Source: an uncultured Colwellia sp. (GTDB lineage: Bacteria; Pseudomonadota; Gammaproteobacteria; Enterobacterales; Alteromonadaceae). Taken from it: a stretch of 64,000 nucleotides of DNA. Within the stretch, counting starts at the first letter, position 1; every line of letters begins with the position of its first letter. Below are positions 17,665 to 25,617 of the stretch, piece after piece. A program made the position numbers and the translations under genes. A model generated the notes under the pieces. That model did not search any database. It saw only the letters and a program-made list of their open reading frames with translations, and was not told where the DNA came from. The DNA lies in the NCBI GenBank assembly GCA_913058245.1, contig CAJXQJ010000007.1, positions 106,492-170,491 on the forward strand, in the 5' to 3' direction.

Positions 17665-18027
17665 ATGAATTCATACAATGAAATAAAAGAGTTTATTTTA
17701 TCAAAGCCAGAGGCCACTCTTGATTTTCCGTTTGGTGAAGATGTATCTGTTTTTAAAGTTAAGAATAAGATGTTCGCATTAATTGGTGAAAGAAATGACC
17801 TGATGATGTTAAACCTAAAGTGCGATCCTGATGAAGGAGCAGCTTTAAGGGATATCTATTCCTCCATCACAGAAGGTTATCACATGGATAAAAAACATTG
17901 GATTAGCGTCTATTTTGATAACAGCGTCCCTGAAAATGAAGTGAGAAGACTAATTGATAATTCTTATTTATTAGTAGTTAAAAAACTCCCTAAAAAAGCT
18001 CAAACATCAATTTTAATAAAAATTTAG
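17665..18027 (+). CDS. MmcQ/YjbR-family protein, complete copy
   Basis: This 120-residue protein has a CyaY-like fold, taking ATG 17665 (an earlier in-frame GTG-type start at 17614 would overlap the previous gene). Family hallmarks are LDFPFGEDVSVFKV and the C-terminal HWISVYFDNSVP followed by LIDNSYLLVVKKLPKKAQ. YjbR proteins are double-wing DNA-binding-like proteins of unclear function. A second, N-terminally truncated copy lies at 20332-20484, beyond the accessory genes, with a related but clearly diverged sequence. Confidence 0.8.
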   Translation: MNSYNEIKEFILSKPEATLDFPFGEDVSVFKVKNKMFALIGERNDLMMLNLKCDPDEGAALRDIYSSITEGYHMDKKHWISVYFDNSVPENEVRRLIDNSYLLVVKKLPKKAQTSILIKI

Positions 18028-18251
18028 CCTAATTATAGTTTTATGATATTTCTCTGATTATCTATGGCCATATTGACAGTGATGAAAGTATCAATATGGT
18101 AATTAGTAACTTATTGAAGTAAATGTATTAACAAGCTATGGTTGTTTCCATCAATATTTTGGAGGCCAGTTGTCTTTTTTAGATGAAATCGGGCATTCTT
18201 CTTATAAAAGCTGTTAGGCATTCAGTCGTATATTTTAACAATGGAGTATTT

Positions 18252-18731
18252 ATGAAAGACTTACAAAAAATGATTCAAGACGCTGTAAAGAACTCAGGAG
18301 CTGATGAATCTATCAGCACTGAGCTGGCAAGTAAGCTTGAAAGGGAATTGAATGAATTTGTAACTTTAAATAGCTTAAAAGCTAAACTTTCAGTTTTATT
18401 TGAATATGAAAAGAATTATTTAGAGTTAGTTAAAGAGTTCAAAGAAGAAATTAAATTTGCGAGTGGCATTCAAGAAGACTTAAGAAAAGAGCGTGCAAAG
18501 TTTTTCTCTGAAACACTAAAAGAGGTATCTTCAACTTTGACAGAATCTCAAGTTGAAAATAAAGTTGCTTCACAGTGGTTAAAGGAGCTTGTAGATAGCT
18601 ATACAAAAAGCCTAGATTTAAGTGGCGGCCTTATAGAAGAGCACACTCTCGACATGATTGGTACTATTCGAGATAAAGCTAAAGACCAAAAGAATAATGT
18701 AGAAATTGCAAGCCAAAAGACGGATGCTTAA
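18252..18731 (+). CDS. Hypothetical coiled-coil protein, first gene of a three-gene unit
   Basis: This 159-residue protein starts at ATG 18252, with GGAG 5 nt before it. It is almost wholly helical and charged, with long heptad-like stretches (KDLQKMIQDAVKNSGAD at the N-terminus, EIKFASGIQEDLRKERAKFF in the middle). There is no signal peptide or membrane segment. Its stop codon overlaps the next start (ATGCTTAA). No family is recognised. The three genes 18252-19969 are tightly packed and probably work as one complex. Confidence 0.6.
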   Translation: MKDLQKMIQDAVKNSGADESISTELASKLERELNEFVTLNSLKAKLSVLFEYEKNYLELVKEFKEEIKFASGIQEDLRKERAKFFSETLKEVSSTLTESQVENKVASQWLKELVDSYTKSLDLSGGLIEEHTLDMIGTIRDKAKDQKNNVEIASQKTDA

Positions 18732-19197
18732 TAAGCAAGATTTACTGGGGGTTCTAGACTTGATGCGAAAAGCAAGGGGTGACTTAGTTTTACGTACAGC
18801 TCACGAATCTCCAGACTTATTTAGAAATTTTTTTGAATTTGAAAATGATTTTGATATGTTAAATTTGGCTTTTGAAAGAGAATTTAACTTATGGATAGAT
18901 AAACATTTTGAAATGTTTGACAGTCATTTTAATCCTTCTGATTCACACAGCTCAATAACCCGTTTTAAAAGAGTTATGGTGGAGCTTGTAGAAAATAGAG
19001 TTATTAGGACATCAACAACAAATGATTTAGCTAGTAAAGATTTTTGCATATCACTGCTATCAGAAAAAATTTCAATTCTTAATAATTTAATTGAAATATC
19101 TAAAAAAAATGAAAAGCAGTATCAACGGCTTTTATATTCCTATCAAAAAGATAAAACTCTTTTCGATAGGGAGTTTAAGAAACTAATGGAGGAATAA
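18724..19197 (+). CDS. Hypothetical helical protein, second gene of the three-gene unit
   Basis: This 157-residue protein starts at ATG 18724, inside the end of the preceding gene, so translation is coupled. It is rich in aromatic and charged residues in the N-terminal half (NFFEFENDFDMLNLAFERE). The C-terminal half is a long helix (LNNLIEISKKNEKQYQRLLY) probably forming a coiled coil. It is cytoplasmic by sequence, and no family was recognised. The last gene of the unit starts 2 nt after its stop codon. Confidence 0.6.
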   Translation: MLNKQDLLGVLDLMRKARGDLVLRTAHESPDLFRNFFEFENDFDMLNLAFEREFNLWIDKHFEMFDSHFNPSDSHSSITRFKRVMVELVENRVIRTSTTNDLASKDFCISLLSEKISILNNLIEISKKNEKQYQRLLYSYQKDKTLFDREFKKLMEE

Positions 19198-19198
19198 T

Positions 19199-19969
19199 AT
19201 GAGTTGGCTAACTAAATTTGGCGGTGCTTTAGTTGATTGTATAAGTAAACCAATAGATGCTCTTTGTGAATGGGCAACAGAACCCTTAGAGGGGCGCAGA
19301 CATGAAAGGAGTGAGAGTTCTAAATCTTCATCACATAGTCGTGATGTTGAGTTACAAGAATCCAGAATAAAAGCTGAGTCAGAAGCAAAAATCAATGAAA
19401 AAGAGGCTGAGGTTGATTTAGAAATAAAGCGAGTTAAGGGTATTGAGGTTGCTATTGCTGAAATTGCTGAATGGAAGAAAGATAAAGAATTTGAGCGAAT
19501 GAAAAAAACAACAGAAGCAATAATGAATTATCAAGAGCAATTAACAAAGCTGAATGTGAATGCAATTAATGCCATAGGTCACATGCAATTAGAATTAAGA
19601 GAAAGAGCACAAAAATTAGTTTATGAAAAAACCATTCAGTATAAAGAACTCCAAGATATGGCTATGGTAGATGCTATATCTGACTTACAAAAAATTGAAG
19701 ATCAATTTTCAGATAATGATCGTGCTAAAGATATTCTCACTAATGCTGTTGATAAGAAACTTGCGAACATTATTGATACAGCTAATAACTTTCTTTTGGA
19801 GTTAAATCGAGACATACGCTCATTAAATGAGGGAATAAGTTTACTTGCAGATAAAGGACAGACCTTTATTGAAAATCATTTAGATCGGTTTTCTATTCCA
19901 GCGGAAAGACTTGTTGAACATACTCAGGATGAAAAAGAAATCCAACACATTGATGTAAAAAACTCCTAA
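19199..19969 (+). CDS. Hypothetical long coiled-coil protein, third gene of the three-gene unit
   Basis: This 256-residue protein starts after a strong GGAGG at 19188-19192. A short N-terminal part (MSWLTKFGGALVDCISKPI) is amphipathic and could bind the membrane surface. From residue 40 on the protein is dominated by charged helices (SEAKINEKEAEVDLEIKRVK). It suggests a filamentous or scaffold protein in the same complex as the two upstream products. No enzymatic motif is seen. A strong terminator follows at 20017-20049. Confidence 0.6.
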   Translation: MSWLTKFGGALVDCISKPIDALCEWATEPLEGRRHERSESSKSSSHSRDVELQESRIKAESEAKINEKEAEVDLEIKRVKGIEVAIAEIAEWKKDKEFERMKKTTEAIMNYQEQLTKLNVNAINAIGHMQLELRERAQKLVYEKTIQYKELQDMAMVDAISDLQKIEDQFSDNDRAKDILTNAVDKKLANIIDTANNFLLELNRDIRSLNEGISLLADKGQTFIENHLDRFSIPAERLVEHTQDEKEIQHIDVKNS

Positions 19970-20016
19970 AAATCAAGTAGCTTAAGCGAGAAATAACAGT
20001 CTTCTAAATTAATACA

Positions 20017-20049
20017 GCACGAACAAAAACAATTGTTCTTTGTTCGTGC
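20017..20049. terminator. Strong hairpin, probable terminator at the end of the accessory block
   Basis: Arms GCACGAACAAA (20017-20027) and TTTGTTCGTGC (20039-20049) form 11 perfect pairs, followed by TTCATT. It ends the three-gene coiled-coil unit. The remaining gap to 20331 is AT-rich, and no other gene was seen. Confidence 0.7.
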
Positions 20050-20331
20050 TTCATTAATCTCCTATACAATACTAGCTGCTGCGTAAAACTTTACTGCATA
20101 AGCTCTTTTTATATTGTCACTTTCATTGTTTATTCTTGTTATCAGAAATATTAACTGTCTTTTTATCATTAGTGACATTTAGGCCTAATTTATTTCATTG
20201 AAGCTCTGTATTATAAATTTTAATCCCCCTTGTCTATTACATCTTTTCTTTTATTGAACTCCTAACCAGTACTTTATTTACGCATATACTAATTACATGA
20301 AAGAGAAATTAACTGATAAATGTGGGGTTAT

Positions 20332-20484
20332 ATGCTGTACACGATTAAGGCCCAATGGAACACTGTGATATTAGACGGCTCAGTTCCTCAAGGTGAGGTT
20401 GAGCGGATGATGGATAATTCGTATATGTTGGTAGTGAGCAAAATGACCAAGAAAGATCAGCAATCAATACAACTTCATTTATAG
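20332..20484 (+). pseudogene. C-terminal remnant of a second MmcQ/YjbR gene
   Basis: The 50-codon frame reads QWNTVILDGSVPQGEVERMM and then DNSYMLVVSKMTKK. This aligns with the last 45 residues of the complete copy at 17665 (HWISVYFDNSVPENEVRRLI and so on) and with the canonical YjbR ending. No YjbR N-terminal part could be read in the 230 bp upstream in any forward frame. It is therefore a truncated remnant, probably the original chromosomal gene cut by a rearrangement or by the island. It could still be translated as a short peptide from ATG 20332, but this is not supported by a ribosome site. Confidence 0.75.
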
Positions 20485-20535
20485 CTTATGTTAGATTACT
20501 TAGCATGAGTTTGTCACCTTAAGAATAATCATTAT

Positions 20536-21561
20536 ATGTCGTTAGAAAACCAACTTTTACTGATGTTTAGTGCATTTGGCGCTTTAAATGGTTTTGTCGT
20601 GTCAGCTTATGTTTATATTTCAAGCAAACAACAAATTGCTCGTCAGTTTTTAGCTTTTATGCTTTTGATGATTAGCATTCGTATTTTTAAATCAGTGTTG
20701 TTCTATTTTAATGCCGATATGGATAAAGTGATTTTACAGATAGGCTTATCTGCTTGTTTTCTTATTGGGCCATTACTTTATTTTTATGCAATGGCGACAC
20801 TTTCTCGGGCAACGGGCCAAGCATTTAGTTGGCGAGCACATTTAGCGACAATGCTTACACTCGTTGTATGTATTGGCTTGGCCTTTCCTTATTCAGCTAA
20901 TGCTGAGTTGTGGGGGAACAGTTTTTATAAAATTATTAACTTTGCTTGGTTCTTTTATATTGCATTAAGTCTGTTTCGATTAAGGCTCTATTTGCTAGCG
21001 TTGTTTGATAAAAAGAAAGAAAAACTGGCGGAAGATGAAATATTATTAGTTTGTGTGTTGCTTGGTAATATTTTGATATGGCTAGCTTATTTCACTGCAT
21101 CTTACACCTCATATATTGTTGGAGCATTTTCATTTAGCTTTATATTTTTATTAAGCTCTTTGCTGATTTTTTTCAAATTTAAAACGGCAAAATATGGTGC
21201 ACATAAAATTGATAATGCCGAGGCTCAACAGAAATTAGCAAAACTGGAATTGCTAATGTTGGAACAAATGCTGTTTAAAAATGCCAATATTACGATGCCG
21301 CAAGTTGCAAAGCGATTGAGTATGTCTTCCCCAAGATTTTCTCAACTCTTAAATGAAAAATTAAATAAGTCGTTCTCTGTTTATATCAATGAGCTTCGAA
21401 TTACTCACGCAAGAAAGCTCTTAATTGAACAGCCAAGCAAAAAGATTGATGAACTTGCCGAGCAATGTGGTTTTAATTCTTCATCTACCTTTTATAGTGT
21501 ATTTAAAAAGCATACAGGGTTAACACCTGTGAAATATAAAGAAGAACAGGCAACTAAATGA
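20536..21561 (+). CDS. AraC-family regulator with an N-terminal membrane domain
   Basis: This 341-residue protein has residues 1-215 with about seven hydrophobic segments (for example AHLATMLTLVVCIGLAFPYS and FSFIFLLSSLLIFFKF), a membrane sensor. The C-terminal 100 residues are a classic double helix-turn-helix AraC domain (ITMPQVAKRLSMSSPRFSQL, then LAEQCGFNSSSTFYSVFKKH and the TGLTPVKY signature). It is a transmembrane one-component regulator. It is followed 96 bp downstream by the DJ-1/NTF2 protein gene, the likely target or partner. Confidence 0.9.
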   Translation: MSLENQLLLMFSAFGALNGFVVSAYVYISSKQQIARQFLAFMLLMISIRIFKSVLFYFNADMDKVILQIGLSACFLIGPLLYFYAMATLSRATGQAFSWRAHLATMLTLVVCIGLAFPYSANAELWGNSFYKIINFAWFFYIALSLFRLRLYLLALFDKKKEKLAEDEILLVCVLLGNILIWLAYFTASYTSYIVGAFSFSFIFLLSSLLIFFKFKTAKYGAHKIDNAEAQQKLAKLELLMLEQMLFKNANITMPQVAKRLSMSSPRFSQLLNEKLNKSFSVYINELRITHARKLLIEQPSKKIDELAEQCGFNSSSTFYSVFKKHTGLTPVKYKEEQATK

Positions 21562-21657
21562 TAATTCAAGACTCCTATTTTATCATTTTAGAGTGTTTTT
21601 AGTCATAGAAAGGCTTAGTTTTACTCCACTAGTATTAATCATTTTATTGGAGAGACT

Positions 21658-22791
21658 ATGTCCTTTTATTTTAAACAACTTAGTTTTGTTTTAACCTTTT
21701 TACTGTTATCGGTTCATGCGCAAGCAGGTATAGAAAAAGATAAGATAGCTCAAGTATTACAACTTTATATCAATGGTACGGCGAATACACAGCCAAATGA
21801 TATTGCAAAAGCATTTTATTCTGAGGCCGATTTATTACTGACAAAAACTGACCAACCTGTTTGGCGGGTATCCGCTAAAGAGTATATTAACTGGTATCAA
21901 AAAAGTGCTTTGGGCACGGTAACAGGCAGAATTGGCGAAGTTGTAAATATTGACGTTTCTGGAGATATTGCCACTGCTAAAGTAGATATACTTAACCCCG
22001 AAAGGAATAGCTTTTACACCGATTTACTATTGTTAAGAAAAATAGATAGTCACTGGAAAATCATTAGTAAAACGGCATCTAAGCAAAATACTGACAGAAA
22101 CGGTAAGCGGATTCTGTTTATCGTATCCAATGCTCATTTTCACGGGAATTCTAAATTGCCCACAGGTGTGAGCTATTCAGAAATTGTTAACGCTTATCAC
22201 GTTTTCAAGCAAGCGGGCTATACCGTTGATTTTGTTAGCCCAAAAGGCGGCGCTATCCCTTTATCTTATATCAATACTTCTAATGAGTTAGCAAAATCAT
22301 ATTTGTATGATTCTGATTTTATGTATGCGATTAAACATACAAAATCACCCGAACAAATAACGGCAAGCCATTATAAAGCAGTGCATTATGTTGGTGGTGG
22401 AAATGCTATGTACGGTGTGGCTAATAATCAGGAAATTCAAAATATCTCAATGGAAATTTATGAAGAGCATAATGGTATTGTTTCATCAGTTTGCCATGGT
22501 ACTGCAGGTATTGCATTTTTGAAATTGAAAAGTGGCCAGTACTTAGTTTCAGGTAAAAAAGTCAGTGGCTACCCCGATGAATATGAAAATTTTAGCAAAG
22601 CATATGCAAAACAATTTCCCTTTAAAATTACAGAAACAATTGAGAAGCACGGTGGGGAATTCAATTACAGCTCTCGAAATATTGCCCATATAGAGGTTGA
22701 TGGCAGAGTTATTACTGGACAAAACTATTTATCTTCTGCAGCTGTTGCCCAAGAAATGATCGCGCTTATTGAACAGAGAGTATCTGAATAA
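21658..22791 (+). CDS. Secreted NTF2-like domain fused to a DJ-1/PfpI domain
   Basis: This 377-residue protein has a signal peptide (residues 1-23, ending VHAQAG). Residues 25-145 form an NTF2/lumazine-binding-like cone (VLQLYINGTANTQPNDIAKA, then SHWKIISKTAS). Residues 150-375 form a DJ-1/PfpI domain with the nucleophile elbow SSVCHGTAGIAFL, where Cys is the expected catalytic residue. DJ-1 relatives include glyoxalase III-type enzymes and amidases. The substrate here is unknown. The fusion places a DJ-1 enzyme in the periplasm, which is unusual. It is preceded by the membrane AraC regulator. Confidence 0.85.
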   Translation: MSFYFKQLSFVLTFLLLSVHAQAGIEKDKIAQVLQLYINGTANTQPNDIAKAFYSEADLLLTKTDQPVWRVSAKEYINWYQKSALGTVTGRIGEVVNIDVSGDIATAKVDILNPERNSFYTDLLLLRKIDSHWKIISKTASKQNTDRNGKRILFIVSNAHFHGNSKLPTGVSYSEIVNAYHVFKQAGYTVDFVSPKGGAIPLSYINTSNELAKSYLYDSDFMYAIKHTKSPEQITASHYKAVHYVGGGNAMYGVANNQEIQNISMEIYEEHNGIVSSVCHGTAGIAFLKLKSGQYLVSGKKVSGYPDEYENFSKAYAKQFPFKITETIEKHGGEFNYSSRNIAHIEVDGRVITGQNYLSSAAVAQEMIALIEQRVSE

Positions 22792-22803
22792 TAACAATTA
22801 ACT

Positions 22804-22845
22804 ACATGTAAATGTCAACAAAATTTGGTGCTAACATTTACATGT
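22804..22845. terminator. Hairpin between convergent genes
   Basis: Perfect 12-bp arms ACATGTAAATGT (22804-22815) and ACATTTACATGT (22834-22845) lie between two converging genes. The lack of a long T run leaves terminator function likely but unproven. Confidence 0.6.
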
Positions 22846-22850
22846 CTAAA

Positions 22851-25010
22851 TCATAATGCATTATTTATGTTGTCAGGTAATGTTTGCTCATCAATTAATT
22901 TAATAAAAGCATCTAGTTGTATTGGACGACTAAATAAGTAGCCTTGTACAGAGTTACATGAATTTGTTATCAGGAACTTCAATTGCTCTTCTGTTTCAAC
23001 GCCTTCGGTAGTTACTGATAGGTTAAGGTTGTGCGCCATGGCAATGACCGCCTTTACGATTGCTTTATCATTTTCATCGTTAACAATGTCTTTAATAAAT
23101 GAGCGATCAATTTTTAGAAAATCTAATGGTAGTTTTTTCAGGTAAGCTAATGAGCTGTAACCAGTGCCAAAATCATCAACAGATACAGTCATGCCAATTG
23201 TTCTGGCATTACTAAGTAACTTTCTTGCTGTTGAATAATCATCTACTAGTACGCCTTCAGTAACTTCAAGTTCCAAAAGCGCTGGCTCAATTTGAAAGTC
23301 GATTATACATTTACGTAAATATGAAAATAGATTGGCATCAATAACTTGTGAAGGGGATAAGTTTACCGAGATTTTGATATTAAAACCTTGGTGATTGATT
23401 TCTTTTACCAGTTGGCATGCTCGATGAATTACCCATTCCCCAATGGCAATAATTAAATCGCTTTTTTCTGCAATTTCGATAAATTGATCAGGGCTGACCA
23501 AACCTTTTTCTGGGTGATTCCAGCGAATCAAAGCTTCGGCTTTGGTAATGGTTCGTGTTTTTAAATCAATAATTGGCTGTAAATATAATTCAAACTCTTC
23601 ATTTCTAATTGCATGTCTTAATTCTTGTTCAATTTTAATTATTTGATGTGACGCATCTTTAATGGATTGAGAATAAAACTGTAAAGAATTTCTTTTGTTT
23701 TTCTTACCATTGTATGCACTTAAATCGACGAATTTCATTAACTCTTCAACGCTTCTAGCATCGTTAGGGAAGCTTGCTGCACCTATACTAACACTGACAT
23801 GAAAGCTTTCTGATTTATTGGTTTTAAAAGTTTTGTTTATGGTGTCAAAAATACGAAGTATTGCTTGTTCACATGAACTTTGATCGGCAACATTACTGAG
23901 AATAATGGCAAATTCATCACCGCCAACTCGTGCGATAAAGTCAGATTCCTTGATGGTGTTTTTAATGCGTTGACCAAACTCTATAAGTAGTTTGTCACCT
24001 TCTAGGTGCCCATAGAATTCGTTATGGCGGCGAAATTCATTGATGTCTACATATACCAAATAAAAACATCTGTTAGCGGCAATTTGCTGCTCTAAGGTTT
24101 GCCAAAATGAAAAGCGATTAGGTAATTTCGTCAACATATCTTCTAACGCAAGCTTTTCATTACGCTGAACTAGATGTTTGATTGTGCTGATATCGTTGAC
24201 GAAAATTATCCAGCTCTCTGGTTCATTGAGTTTATTTTTGACCGGGTATAAACCTACTTTTAGCCATTTTAAGGTTGAAGGTGGTGATATCCAGCATAAC
24301 TCACCTTCCCAGCTAGATTTCGTTGCAACTATGCGTTCAAATTCAGGTAGTTGATTTTTCATTAACTTAGTAATGATATCGACGGGTCTAATGGGCAGTG
24401 AGCTAGTGTAAGAACATTGTTCAAATAGGCTTAGAGCTGCCGAATTTTCGATAATAGGTGCGAAATTACCTTTGGTAATAATTACCGCAAACTCTGCATT
24501 TTCGATAACTTTCGTTAAGGTTAAAACTATATTGTCTTGCTCGGGCGGTCGTTTTAGTATTGACTGCAAGCGAGTTTGTAAGTATTCATTTTGCAGAAAT
24601 AAACGATCGTTTGAGAGTAGTATTTCGCGCGCTAATTGCTTGGTTTTTTGTTGAAACCTATAATCTTCTAACTGATTGGTTATCAGCAATAAGTTTTTTT
24701 GTTGCTGTTTAATTGCCGTAGCTTCTAAATGTAATTCGCTATTATTTTCAGTGATTTCTGTCCAGAGCCCAGAACGAATTTTATCATCTTTTTGTTCTTG
24801 CCATACTAGTCTGGCATCGACTAAAAAATCGAATAAAAAAGCTGTATTTTCATTAATGATAAAGCTTTGCTGATTTTTAGATGCGGGAAAAAGTTCAGTG
24901 ATCCATTTACCTTCACCTGCTACTAATTTAACTTCACCAGATGTGGCATCAATCACTTCTAAAACAGCTTGTTCTAGTGCGTTAATTACATTATTTAGTA
25001 GTGACATCAT
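22851..25010 (-). CDS. GGDEF/EAL c-di-GMP protein, last gene of the GTPase operon
   Basis: This 719-residue cytoplasmic protein has a PAS-like region near residues 170-280 (ILKWL-type core, then FVNDISTIKHLV). A GGDEF domain carries the intact ARVGGDEFAII (about residue 365). An EAL domain carries EALIRWNHP (about residue 490) and DDFGTGYSSLAYLK (about 625), so both catalytic signatures are intact. The RxxD inhibitory site usually found shortly before GGDEF is absent (KESD there), so product feedback may be lost. It overlaps the GTPase gene by 20 nt and is the probable output of that operon. The net activity, synthesis or breakdown, cannot be read from the sequence. Confidence 0.9.
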   Translation of the reverse strand: MMSLLNNVINALEQAVLEVIDATSGEVKLVAGEGKWITELFPASKNQQSFIINENTAFLFDFLVDARLVWQEQKDDKIRSGLWTEITENNSELHLEATAIKQQQKNLLLITNQLEDYRFQQKTKQLAREILLSNDRLFLQNEYLQTRLQSILKRPPEQDNIVLTLTKVIENAEFAVIITKGNFAPIIENSAALSLFEQCSYTSSLPIRPVDIITKLMKNQLPEFERIVATKSSWEGELCWISPPSTLKWLKVGLYPVKNKLNEPESWIIFVNDISTIKHLVQRNEKLALEDMLTKLPNRFSFWQTLEQQIAANRCFYLVYVDINEFRRHNEFYGHLEGDKLLIEFGQRIKNTIKESDFIARVGGDEFAIILSNVADQSSCEQAILRIFDTINKTFKTNKSESFHVSVSIGAASFPNDARSVEELMKFVDLSAYNGKKNKRNSLQFYSQSIKDASHQIIKIEQELRHAIRNEEFELYLQPIIDLKTRTITKAEALIRWNHPEKGLVSPDQFIEIAEKSDLIIAIGEWVIHRACQLVKEINHQGFNIKISVNLSPSQVIDANLFSYLRKCIIDFQIEPALLELEVTEGVLVDDYSTARKLLSNARTIGMTVSVDDFGTGYSSLAYLKKLPLDFLKIDRSFIKDIVNDENDKAIVKAVIAMAHNLNLSVTTEGVETEEQLKFLITNSCNSVQGYLFSRPIQLDAFIKLIDEQTLPDNINNAL

Positions 25011-25509
25011 TTCTCTTGTCCTTAAGCAATAGCTCCGCTAACGCTAAAAACATATTTTCTACTTGCGCGCCAGTTTTTGCACTTGTGTTAAATTGTAGGC
25101 TGAAAAGGTCGTTGTAGGCTTCTTGTTCTTGCGAAGATAAATGCCAGGTAGATGGCAAATCACTTTTATTTATCGCGAGTATGGCTGGGCAGGAGGTGAC
25201 TTGTTTAGCCAAGGTGTGAATATCTAGGCCTTCAATTAGTGACGAGGCACGTGTTTGGTCAACAACGATAATTAAGCCAGCAGCACCACGTAAGTACCTT
25301 TCTTCAAAAACATTGTATCGGTCATTACCCTCAATGTCCCATAGCATGAAGTTGATTTTTTCGTCATCAACAATAAGTGCTTTCTTGTCGACTTTAACCC
25401 CAATTGTTGTTTGATATTTTTCACTAAAAATACCTTCAACAAACTGTTTGACCAAGCTTGTTTTTCCGACGCTTGATGCACCTAAAAGGCAAATCTTTTT
25501 TTGAATCAT
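24991..25509 (-). CDS. Rab/Ras-like small GTPase
   Basis: This 172-residue protein shows all G motifs of a small Ras-superfamily GTPase: P-loop GASSVGKTSL (residues 9-18), switch I with TTIGV, G3 WDIEGND, G4 NKSD, and G5 SAK. The switch II glutamine of Ras (DxxGQ) is replaced (WDIEGND), as in several bacterial members with low intrinsic hydrolysis. There is no lipidation motif. It sits between an OmpA-family membrane protein and a GGDEF/EAL protein. This points to a switch that couples envelope sensing to c-di-GMP signalling. Confidence 0.9.
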   Translation of the reverse strand: MIQKKICLLGASSVGKTSLVKQFVEGIFSEKYQTTIGVKVDKKALIVDDEKINFMLWDIEGNDRYNVFEERYLRGAAGLIIVVDQTRASSLIEGLDIHTLAKQVTSCPAILAINKSDLPSTWHLSSQEQEAYNDLFSLQFNTSAKTGAQVENMFLALAELLLKDKRNDVTTK

Positions 25510-25617
25510 AGCGTCATCTCCATTTTCGGCTAAGCTTTCTTATTTGATTTACATTGCAAACCACAACAAATATTAAAGTTAGTTTCTACTTCACTTCGTT
25601 GAATAATTACCACAATT

